Below, in pieces: positions 1 through 6,224 of a stretch of 7,658 nucleotides of DNA (positions are counted from its first letter, which is position 1; the number at the start of each line of letters is the position of its first letter). Below the pieces are notes generated by a model, which ran no database searches, had not been told where the DNA came from, and was given only the letters and a program-made list of their open reading frames with translations. This DNA is from Bacteroidota bacterium (GTDB lineage: Bacteria > Bacteroidota > Ignavibacteria > UBA10030 > SZUA-254), in NCBI GenBank assembly GCA_004322375.1, contig SCUC01000698.1, positions 1-7,658 of the forward strand, read 5' to 3'. The position numbers and the translations under genes are program-made.

Positions 1-21
1 TACAATTTCCATGGAATACAC

Positions 22-3000
22 ATGAAATACATTACCCTGTTTTTTCTCTTTCTCTTTTTTCATGGAGGAAGCGCATCTTCCCAAATCACTTCCAGCATCT
101 ATTTCTTAGATAGATTCAGCACGTACAAGAACGGCTCGGATGGCAGCCCGATATGGACTCCGGTAAAAGGCTCGTGGCAAGTGGTGAATGAATCCTACAT
201 GCAGCGTGCGCCCGATTATGATTGCGCAAGCATGTATAATGTTTTTCTGAACGAGTCATTCGAGGTGGAAATAACGTTCAAGCACATTTCCGGCGATGTC
301 GGGGCTGGATTGTTTTTTTCATCGTATGAACGGTCAAGCACGTCGTATGCGCAAATGGTGCGCTTCGATGGGAGCTCGGTTTTTCTCCTCGGATATTTTG
401 CGGGGGGAGAATTTACGGCAACCACGTCGGTCAAGGTAGATTCGTTTGATGTTCGCGCTCAGCATACGCTCTCGCTCAAGGTTGACCGGGAACATGACAA
501 TTACACCGTGAAGCTCGATGGAGCAATCTTAAAAGCAAACGAGCCGTTGGTCTATCGTTCAGGATATTGCGGCTTGCAAAGCTCTGCCGGAGAAATTCAG
601 TTCACAAAATTCAGGTTGTCGCGTGTCGAGCCGGGGATTCTGCCGTTTGATCTCACATGGACAAAAAATTTTTCCATCACGGCAAAGCACCAGTTCATCG
701 TGCCGGACGAAATTCGGGGAACAATCAAAGTGCTTCTCCCCGATAGCAATAGCTCGGTAACCATTGGATCCCCTGTCTCGGAACATGGTCAGTTGCTCCA
801 ACCTGTCGCGACAGCTATGCTCGATACGAATACCATCGTTGTTGCAGATAGAGGCACTCACCGCCTGGTATTGTTCGGCACAGACGGTGGATGGAGAGGA
901 GCGGCAGGGTGGAAAGGAAAAGAGCGGGGCACATTCGACGGCATTTCCGGCATTGCCGTGAATAATTCGAAGCAAATTTTTGTGTTAGAGGAAACAAACC
1001 ATCGCGTGCAGGTCTTCGATGAATCATTGAAGGTGATTACGGAGTTTGGAAAAGATAAGTTAAGCAAGCCCCTTGGCATCGCCGTTGAAGAAAGCACTGT
1101 TTACATCGTCAATACCGGCAATTGCCAGATTGAACAATATTTGTGGGACGGGAAAAAAGCGACATGGAAAGGATTTTTCAGCTACGGCGGAGGAGAGGGT
1201 CGCGGCATTGCCGTAAACAATGGTAAGGTGTATGTCTCAGTCCTTAATCAGGTTCGGCAATATGATTCTTCGGGAACGTTGCTGAATTCTTTCTCCGGCA
1301 GAGTAATAAATTTTATCACGCCGTGGGGAATGGCATTAGATACATCGGGAAATGTCTATGTTTCCGATTTTACAGGGGGAAGAATTGTTCAGCTCCCGTC
1401 GTCAATCAATGATGTTACCCCTACTGTCTCTTTTAAAACCGATGGCAATGCAACCGTTGCATGGACAACCATTCAAAAAACAATAGGAACGGTGATTGTA
1501 ACTCTAAACGGCGATACAGTCGGAACGTTCAAAGAAGCAAAGCCTGTTACAAACCATAAAGTGCCATTAAAAAAATTAGCCGCAGGCACAACCTACCGTT
1601 ACCATATTTCAATGCCGGTATGGACGATGCCTTCCCGAACAACATCCTCGCGGTTTTTTTCGTTCAGAACGCCGGCAGCAAGTAAAACGAAACAGTACAG
1701 CCGGCTGCCGATGGCGACAATCATTTTTGCAAATGTTACAGACGAAAAACTCTTAAAGAGCGGCGATAATTCCGTTCCCGCCCTGCCGGAAAACGAAATT
1801 GAACGAATTAAAAATCAAATTCGCGATGGCGTCAAGTTTTACTGGATTCACTCGCGGTTCAATTATTTTCTTGATAACGAGTTCATCGTTATCAATCAGC
1901 CGTTCAAGCGAGCTCAATTGTATGGAAGCGAGTGGTGGTACCCGCCGCTTGATTCGATGCTTGAAACAATTCTCAAGCAAAACGGGAAGGATATTAAGAA
2001 CTATTCAGGTATTCTCTACCTCACCTGCACCCAACAGTACGATACAACCCTTAAGAACTATGTTCTTGCAGGAAAAGGAGGAGCATTCACAAACGGGGTG
2101 GGAACAGGAAAAGGATACGGCATCTCATGGTGGGATGTAACCCGCGCGAACCACAACGCGGGAAACAACTGGCTGCTCGTTCATGAATATAACCACCAGC
2201 TTGACGATATGTTTATGATGAGCGGCTACCCTGAGTATTGGTTCAACCACATTTCCCCGACTATTGGAACGGCGGCGGATTTTGGCGAGCATTTCGACGC
2301 GAACAGACATATCCTCAATATCGTCCCGAACGAAGAATGGCTTGACCTCAAGTTCACAACAATCGAGACAACATCGGATAATGATTATGATGGAATCCCG
2401 GATAATGATTCCCGGCTTCCACTCGACGAGGCTCGTATTGGCAGCGACCCAAAGAAAGCAGATACTGATGGCGACGGCGTCCCCGACCTCAATGAGATTG
2501 CATTCTCAAGCTGGCTTGTAGAGGGGTGGGGTGAAACGTATGGCGGGAAGCCGATCTTCCCTAATGTACAAAGCAAAGATACTGATAACGATGGTGTAAC
2601 CGATAACGAGGATGCTTACCCGTGTTTTCCGTTCGGTCTGTCTCTCTATCACGATGTAATACCGGCGCTTAATCCGTTAGTCACATTAAAGGATGCTAAG
2701 ATAGAGGCAACGATATGGGGACTTTGGGATTCAACAACCTTTAAATTTTCATTACAAACAGACAAGATGGTTCCTATTAAACTCATGCTTGACGGGAATA
2801 CCGATGGGTGGTTTGTCGGGAGGGATAACTTTTTGATTAATCTCATTCCAAAAAATGATTCAACGATTGAGACAAAGCTTCAACTATTTAATGCCACCGA
2901 CCCGCAGCAGTGGCCCTTCATGGATACAACGCTTGCAAAGATGTATGCCATCAAAGCTACATACCGCAAGCTGAACGAAAAGTTCCTTTGCGATGTGCAG

Positions 3001-3153
3001 TTGCCGGCTAAGGCTTCATTTGGATTGGATTGGAGAGAGGGGAAAAAAGTGGGACTGCTGATTGGTTTCTTAGTTCCGTTTGATGCTGATGGGAACAAAC
3101 GGTACGTGAACATGTTTGAGCCGAATAAATTTTTTGATGTGGAATTTAAATAA
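22..3153 (+). CDS. Secreted multidomain protein: jelly-roll, NHL propeller, Fn3-like, HExxH metallopeptidase-like, Ca-binding repeats, CBM9/DOMON-like end
   Basis: Complete 1043-residue ORF. It starts with Lys2, a Phe/Leu-rich core and a small-residue SAS/ASS site near residue 20, which is a Sec signal peptide, so the product is exported. Residues about 25-200 look like a concanavalin-type jelly roll. About 257-461 carry NHL-like propeller repeats (for example DRGTHRLVLF near 276, ETNHRVQVFD and DFTGGRIVQL). About 464-553 resemble an Fn3 domain. About 560-770 hold an HExxH motif (H721-E722-Y723-N724-H725), typical of zinc metallopeptidases; E738, H743, E756, H757 or D759 could be the third ligand. 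Acidic repeats at 786-794, 814-822 and 853-861 (DTDGDGVPD type) match thrombospondin type-3/EF-like calcium sites. The C-terminus, with DGNTDGWFVGRDN at 924-936, resembles CBM9/DOMON sandwiches. Known families suggest an extracellular, possibly glycan-associated protease; the activity is inferred. No secretion-system sorting domain was recognised. No strong ribosome binding site precedes the start. Confidence 0.85.
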   Translation: MKYITLFFLFLFFHGGSASSQITSSIYFLDRFSTYKNGSDGSPIWTPVKGSWQVVNESYMQRAPDYDCASMYNVFLNESFEVEITFKHISGDVGAGLFFSSYERSSTSYAQMVRFDGSSVFLLGYFAGGEFTATTSVKVDSFDVRAQHTLSLKVDREHDNYTVKLDGAILKANEPLVYRSGYCGLQSSAGEIQFTKFRLSRVEPGILPFDLTWTKNFSITAKHQFIVPDEIRGTIKVLLPDSNSSVTIGSPVSEHGQLLQPVATAMLDTNTIVVADRGTHRLVLFGTDGGWRGAAGWKGKERGTFDGISGIAVNNSKQIFVLEETNHRVQVFDESLKVITEFGKDKLSKPLGIAVEESTVYIVNTGNCQIEQYLWDGKKATWKGFFSYGGGEGRGIAVNNGKVYVSVLNQVRQYDSSGTLLNSFSGRVINFITPWGMALDTSGNVYVSDFTGGRIVQLPSSINDVTPTVSFKTDGNATVAWTTIQKTIGTVIVTLNGDTVGTFKEAKPVTNHKVPLKKLAAGTTYRYHISMPVWTMPSRTTSSRFFSFRTPAASKTKQYSRLPMATIIFANVTDEKLLKSGDNSVPALPENEIERIKNQIRDGVKFYWIHSRFNYFLDNEFIVINQPFKRAQLYGSEWWYPPLDSMLETILKQNGKDIKNYSGILYLTCTQQYDTTLKNYVLAGKGGAFTNGVGTGKGYGISWWDVTRANHNAGNNWLLVHEYNHQLDDMFMMSGYPEYWFNHISPTIGTAADFGEHFDANRHILNIVPNEEWLDLKFTTIETTSDNDYDGIPDNDSRLPLDEARIGSDPKKADTDGDGVPDLNEIAFSSWLVEGWGETYGGKPIFPNVQSKDTDNDGVTDNEDAYPCFPFGLSLYHDVIPALNPLVTLKDAKIEATIWGLWDSTTFKFSLQTDKMVPIKLMLDGNTDGWFVGRDNFLINLIPKNDSTIETKLQLFNATDPQQWPFMDTTLAKMYAIKATYRKLNEKFLCDVQLPAKASFGLDWREGKKVGLLIGFLVPFDADGNKRYVNMFEPNKFFDVEFK

Positions 3154-3158
3154 ATGGT

Positions 3159-3177
3159 AGGACAGGACTCCTGTCCT
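3159..3177. repeat. Perfect short palindrome (first of a tandem pair)
   Basis: Positions 3159-3166 (AGGACAGG) pair perfectly with 3170-3177 (CCTGTCCT) around a three-base ACT loop. It lies six bases after the stop of the secreted protein gene and eight bases before a second, unrelated perfect hairpin. There is no trailing T-run, so it is not a standard intrinsic terminator, though a strong hairpin between converging genes could still block transcription or protect 3' ends. The compact palindrome-pair layout resembles REP/BIME-type dispersed repeats; copy number cannot be judged from this window. Confidence 0.75.
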
Positions 3178-3185
3178 GTCCCCGG

Positions 3186-3211
3186 CAGCCCACGATTGAA
3201 ATCGTGGGCTG
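3186..3211. repeat. Perfect 11-bp-stem palindrome (second of a tandem pair)
   Basis: CAGCCCACGAT (3186-3196) pairs with ATCGTGGGCTG (3201-3211) around the tetraloop TGAA (3197-3200). Two further G-U pairs are possible in RNA at the base (3184-3185 with 3212-3213). It lies between the stop of the secreted protein gene (3153) and the convergent stop of the VOC gene (3230). It could act as a bidirectional stop or a 3'-end stabiliser, or be one arm of a REP-like mobile palindrome; no T-tract follows. Confidence 0.8.
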
Positions 3212-3229
3212 TTCCCAGGGCTGCTATTG

Positions 3230-3616
3230 TTACATCCCCGCGTTCTTATCTTCCTGCATCATCCCGAAAATATTCCCTTCCGTATCTTTACAATAGGCTA
3301 ACCACCCTACTCCGGGTACGGGCATCTTTGGGAGTGCAACTTGACCGCCGCATGATGTAGCTTTCGCGACGCTTTCATCAACTGAGTTGACTTGCGCTGT
3401 GCAAACATACGCCATGATAATGTCGCCTGTTTGATTGCCTTTACGCGGCATCAAGCCGCCGTTAATTCCCGGCTCGTTATCCGGTCCTGTCATAACCAGC
3501 CAGTAGTCCGCCGGTCCCTCCCATTTCTGGAATTTCCAGCCGAATACATCAGTGTAAAATTTCACCGCACGCTCAGGGTTATCTGCATGAATTTCAAAAT
3601 GAATTACTCTACCCAT
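3230..3616 (-). CDS. VOC-superfamily (glyoxalase/bleomycin-resistance fold) protein
   Basis: Complete 128-residue protein, a normal size for a single-chain VOC protein built of two beta-alpha-beta-beta-beta modules. The first module opens with VIHFEIHADNPERAVKFY, the typical strand-helix signature with a potential metal-ligand His near residue 6. It continues through VFGWKFQKW and a GINGGLMPR strand. The second module runs through IMAYVCTAQVNSVDESVAKATSCGG and ends in the hallmark DTEGNIFGMMQED, with a terminal Glu as a possible second ligand. Family members include glyoxalases, dioxygenases and resistance proteins; the substrate here cannot be assigned. It is probably cytoplasmic, with no signal peptide. 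The start at 3616 is supported by an AAGGAAG ribosome binding site five bases upstream. It is convergent with the secreted protein gene and divergent from the decarboxylase gene. Confidence 0.85.
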   Translation of the reverse strand: MGRVIHFEIHADNPERAVKFYTDVFGWKFQKWEGPADYWLVMTGPDNEPGINGGLMPRKGNQTGDIIMAYVCTAQVNSVDESVAKATSCGGQVALPKMPVPGVGWLAYCKDTEGNIFGMMQEDKNAGM

Positions 3617-3621
3617 AAGAA

Positions 3622-3628
3622 CTTCCTT
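3622..3628 (-). promoter_or_regulatory. Shine-Dalgarno site of the VOC gene
   Basis: On the minus strand this reads AAGGAAG, five bases before the ATG at 3616. It fixes the start of the VOC gene and contrasts with the A-rich, SD-less leaders of the other complete genes in the window. Confidence 0.65.
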
Positions 3629-3657
3629 ATAATGATATTTGTGAATAGTGAATTAAG

Positions 3658-3774
3658 GGTTGTTCCAAAAACCCAATCGCTCGTTTCTGCGTCCTCGCAG
3701 AAACATCGAAACCAAATTGTGTCTTTCGCTCTGCGAGGACGCAGAGTGGAGCCTGAGTAGTTTTTGGAACAACC
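3658..3774. mobile_element. MITE-like palindromic element with 15-bp terminal inverted repeats
   Basis: The ends are perfect 15-bp inverted repeats: GGTTGTTCCAAAAAC at 3658-3672 and GTTTTTGGAACAACC at 3760-3774. Inside, TCTGCGTCCTCGCAGA (3686-3701) is the exact reverse complement of 3730-3745, and each copy is itself a hairpin (TCTGCG/CGCAGA with a four-base loop; the left stem extends to 9 bp from 3683 to 3704). The inner pair lies 28 and 29 bases from the two outer ends, so the 117-bp unit is nearly symmetric. It has no coding capacity. This is the layout of a miniature inverted-repeat transposable element or a solo IS-derived remnant. I could not find a clear target-site duplication (flanks ATTAAG and ATTCAT), and the parent transposase is not in the window. 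Confidence 0.75.
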
Positions 3775-3791
3775 ATTCATGAAAATATACT
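3764..3791 (+). promoter_or_regulatory. Candidate outward promoter using the right terminal repeat of the MITE-like element
   Basis: TTGGAA (3764-3769), inside the right terminal inverted repeat, is followed after 16 bp by TATACT (3786-3791), facing the decarboxylase gene. The matches to the sigma-70 consensus are 4/6 and 5/6. IS and MITE ends often carry outward -35 boxes. The leader would be about 90 nt. The assignment is speculative because the host's sigma consensus is unknown. Confidence 0.35.
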
Positions 3792-3828
3792 AAACTCTTT
3801 CATCCGAGCAAATCAAAAAACTTTTTTG

Positions 3829-3834
3829 TATAAT
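3829..3834 (+). promoter_or_regulatory. Candidate -10 box upstream of the decarboxylase gene
   Basis: A perfect TATAAT lies 53 bases before the decarboxylase ATG, which would give a leader of about 46 nt. The corresponding -35 position (around 3806-3811, GAGCAA) is not consensus-like, so only the -10 is supported. No Shine-Dalgarno motif is visible in the A-rich leader before 3888. Confidence 0.35.
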
Positions 3835-3887
3835 GAACGGAATTTCAATTCTCATGTTTCAAGATTCCCAATTGTAGAACAATAAAA

Positions 3888-5324
3888 ATGCGACCATCGG
3901 AAATACTTGAGCTATCCGGCGACTCCCGCCGGGTTGCCTTTCAGCATCTTCTCGCTGAAATTGAAGCATATACCAGCCGGGTGACAGAAACAAGCGTGGT
4001 TCCTCCGTTAGACGTAAAGGCTATTCGAACTGTGTTGTCGAACTATGATTTTACCAAGCCGGTTACCCCGGCTGAGGCAATTGATGTTGTTACGAAACAA
4101 TTATGGAAATATCAGGTACACACGCCGCACCCGATGTATTTCGGTCTTTTTAATCCACGTCCTGCTACAATGGGCATTGTTGCCGATACGCTTGTGGCAG
4201 CCTTCAATCCACAGCTTGCCGCGTGGAGCCATAGCCCGTTTGCCGTCGAGGTGGAACAATATCTCATTCATGAATTCGGAAAACTGTTCGGTTATGACGC
4301 TGCTGTCGCAGATGGAACGTTCACCAACGGCGGCGCGGAAGCAAACCACACCGCCTTATTAACAGCTTTGAATTGGAAGTTCCCTGAGTTCTCTCAGAGG
4401 GGAGTTCGTGGATGTTCCCGGCAGCCGCGGCTTTATGGTACATCGCAAAGCCATCATTCGATTGCAAAAGCAGCGCGGCTTTGCGGGTTAGGAAATATTT
4501 CGGTGATGGAAATCGCGCTGGATAGTTTTCATAGAATGAATGTAAATATTCTCCGTTCTCAAATCAGGCAAGACAGAGAAAACGGCTTTGAACCATTTTT
4601 CATCAATGCAACAGGAGGCAGCACGAACGCCGGCATCGTTGACCCAATTGCCCGGATTGCCGATGTTGCACAACAGGAACAACTCTGGCTGCATGTTGAT
4701 GCGGCATGGGGCGGCGGAGCAATGCTCGTTCCTGAATTACGAGAGACACTAGAAGGAGTTGAACAGGCTGACTCTATCACGTTTGACGCGCACAAATGGC
4801 TCTCAGCTCCAATGGCAGGAGGTATGTTCCTCACACGTCACCCTCATATCTTGAGCGAGACGTTTCGCATCACAACGGATTACATGCCAAAGGAAGGAGC
4901 GGAGCTGGAAAAAATTGATCCCTACCAACATTCCATGCAGTGGTCAAGACGGTTTATCGGGTTGAAAGTATTTATGTCGCTACTTGTCGCGGGGTGGGAT
5001 GGATATGCTTCCGTCATTCGTCATCAAACCGCTATGGGGAATCTTCTTCGTCAAGAGCTTGTAAAATATGATTGGGAAATCGTCAACGATACGCCTCTGC
5101 CCACGATTTGCTTTGTTGACAGTTCCCGGACTGACGGTAAAACCGCTTCGTTTATTGATGGGATTGCACAACGCGTTATCGCTTCCGGCAAGGCATGGAT
5201 TTCTTCAACGCGGCTTGGTAATGACTTGCCCGTTCTCCGGGCGTGCATTACAAATTATCTAACGGAAGAAAAACACATATTTGACTTAGTGGAGCTCTTA
5301 AATACTGTAAGAGTGAAAATTTAG
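3888..5324 (+). CDS. Group II pyridoxal-phosphate-dependent amino acid decarboxylase
   Basis: Complete 478-residue, fold-type I PLP enzyme, the usual length for group II decarboxylases. An N-terminal swap-domain region (residues about 1-85) is followed by HPMYFGLFNPRP and FTNGGAEANHTALLTAL, the cofactor phosphate region. H190 in SQSHHSIAKA is the ring-stacking His. D271 in HVDAAWGG contacts the pyridine nitrogen. K303 in FDAHKWLSAPM is the Schiff-base lysine. Y332 in TTDYMPK occupies the mobile-loop position where Tyr is linked to decarboxylation and Phe to aldehyde synthesis, so a true decarboxylase is likely. In this family the substrates include aromatic amino acids, glutamate, aspartate, cysteine sulfinate and diaminobutyrate; the sequence does not let me choose. 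It is cytoplasmic, with no signal peptide. The next co-directional gene is 165 bp away across a repeat island, so a shared operon is uncertain. The ATG follows an A-rich leader without an SD. Confidence 0.88.
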   Translation: MRPSEILELSGDSRRVAFQHLLAEIEAYTSRVTETSVVPPLDVKAIRTVLSNYDFTKPVTPAEAIDVVTKQLWKYQVHTPHPMYFGLFNPRPATMGIVADTLVAAFNPQLAAWSHSPFAVEVEQYLIHEFGKLFGYDAAVADGTFTNGGAEANHTALLTALNWKFPEFSQRGVRGCSRQPRLYGTSQSHHSIAKAARLCGLGNISVMEIALDSFHRMNVNILRSQIRQDRENGFEPFFINATGGSTNAGIVDPIARIADVAQQEQLWLHVDAAWGGGAMLVPELRETLEGVEQADSITFDAHKWLSAPMAGGMFLTRHPHILSETFRITTDYMPKEGAELEKIDPYQHSMQWSRRFIGLKVFMSLLVAGWDGYASVIRHQTAMGNLLRQELVKYDWEIVNDTPLPTICFVDSSRTDGKTASFIDGIAQRVIASGKAWISSTRLGNDLPVLRACITNYLTEEKHIFDLVELLNTVRVKI

Positions 5325-5339
5325 GCATAACATTTAATA

Positions 5340-5488
5340 ACAAAGGAAAACCCTAAATTCGAAATGATAAATTCTAAACAAATTTCTAAACCCTAATTTT
5401 CAAAACTATTGTCTTTACCAGCAAAGACGTGTTTAGAAATTAGATATTAGAATTTGTTTAGATTTTCGATATTAGAAATTAGAATTTA
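5340..5488. repeat. AT-rich nested inverted and direct repeat region between genes
   Basis: This gene-free stretch is built from variants of a TTAGAAATT-like word. TCTAAACAAATT (5373-5384) is the reverse complement of 5451-5462, and AATTTCTAAAC (5381-5391) is that of 5431-5441. At the centre GTCTTT (5411-5416) pairs with AAAGAC (5423-5428). TTAGAAATTAGA recurs directly at 5433-5444 and 5472-5483, and GATATTAGA at 5443-5451 and 5468-5476. It can fold as one long interrupted hairpin. It ends at the start codon of the TrpF-like gene. It is probably a dispersed low-complexity repeat; its role is unknown. Confidence 0.6.
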
Positions 5489-5489
5489 T

Positions 5490-6134
5490 ATGAAGACCAG
5501 AGTTAAAATATGCTGCATCAGCAGCATCGAGGAAGCGCAGCTTGCCATAAGGTATGGCGCATCCGCAATCGGGTTAGTCTCGGAGATGCCCAGCGGACCC
5601 GGACCGATTCCTGAAACGCTCATCGCCGAAATTGCGGCAACTGTTCCTCCCGGCGTGGCGACATTTCTTCTTACGTGTAAGCAAACGCCGGAGGAAATTA
5701 TTGCACAGCAACGTCGCACCCGCGTTAACACGATTCAGCTTGTTGATGAGTTTCCGCTTGACGGATATTCTGTATTACGAAAAGAAATGCCCGGCGTTAA
5801 GCTTGTGCAGGTTATTCATGTGCGCTATGAGAATTCCATTATCGAAGCGCAAACAGTCGCTCCCTATGTTGACGCTCTATTATTGGATTCTGGAAATCCA
5901 TCCCTCGCAGTAAAAGAACTTGGCGGCACAGGGAGAGTGCATGATTGGAACATTAGCCGTAGGCTTCGCGAATCGGTTTCTCTTCCGGTATTTCTGGCAG
6001 GCGGATTGAATCCTTCCAATGTCCGTGATGCAATCGAGCAGGTACACCCCTTTGGCGTGGATGTATGCAGCGGGTTGAGAACGGATGGGAAGCTGGATGA
6101 GGAAAAAGTGAGGGAGTTTTTTGAAAGGATTTAA
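5490..6134 (+). CDS. TrpF-like (phosphoribosylanthranilate isomerase family) TIM-barrel protein with altered substrate site
   Basis: From the ATG at 5490 the protein is 214 residues, close to normal TrpF length. I prefer this start over 5454 because KICC then falls at residues 6-9, as in TrpF (KICG), and the 12 extra residues would be encoded by the upstream AT-rich repeat. Family features kept: the catalytic Cys (C8), the general-acid Asp (D133 in LLLDSG), GGTGRVHDW, FLAGGLNPSNV and a VDVCSG phosphate loop. Features changed: the SPR-type Arg that contacts anthranilate is replaced by SEMPSGPGPI, QLHG is QLVD, and SSGVE is CSGLR. Canonical TrpF performs an Amadori rearrangement in tryptophan synthesis. 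Here the fold and chemistry may be retained on another phosphorylated sugar substrate; this is inference. No trp genes are nearby. It is cytoplasmic. No SD precedes the start. Confidence 0.8.
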   Translation: MKTRVKICCISSIEEAQLAIRYGASAIGLVSEMPSGPGPIPETLIAEIAATVPPGVATFLLTCKQTPEEIIAQQRRTRVNTIQLVDEFPLDGYSVLRKEMPGVKLVQVIHVRYENSIIEAQTVAPYVDALLLDSGNPSLAVKELGGTGRVHDWNISRRLRESVSLPVFLAGGLNPSNVRDAIEQVHPFGVDVCSGLRTDGKLDEEKVREFFERI

Positions 6135-6224
6135 TACACAAAACCCAAAACAACAAACCACAAACCATTTTTTAACTCATCCAAAATCCTTATCTTAACA
6201 AACACTTTTAGTACACAAAAAATT
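6135..6224. other. A/C-rich intergenic leader of the mqnD-like gene
   Basis: Ninety bases with few G residues, containing TACACAAAA twice (6135-6143 and 6212-6220). No terminator hairpin, strong promoter or Shine-Dalgarno sequence is apparent before the ATG at 6225. Whether the mqnD-like gene is co-transcribed with the TrpF-like gene is not resolved. Confidence 0.4.

Noticed and set aside
559..975. 138-codon minus-strand ORF inside the secreted protein gene
   Set aside because: It is a shadow frame of a continuous 1043-codon gene with recognisable domains.
3154..3360. 68-codon plus-strand ORF directly after the secreted protein gene
   Set aside because: Its first third is translated palindrome sequence and the rest is antisense to the 3' end of the well-supported VOC gene.
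3392..3760. 122-codon plus-strand ORF
   Set aside because: It is antisense to the VOC gene and then runs through the MITE-like element; the protein has no recognisable features.
5454..5489. Upstream ATG giving a 12-residue longer TrpF-like protein
   Set aside because: Those codons lie in the AT-rich repeat, and the family N-terminus (KICC near residue 6) fits the start at 5490.
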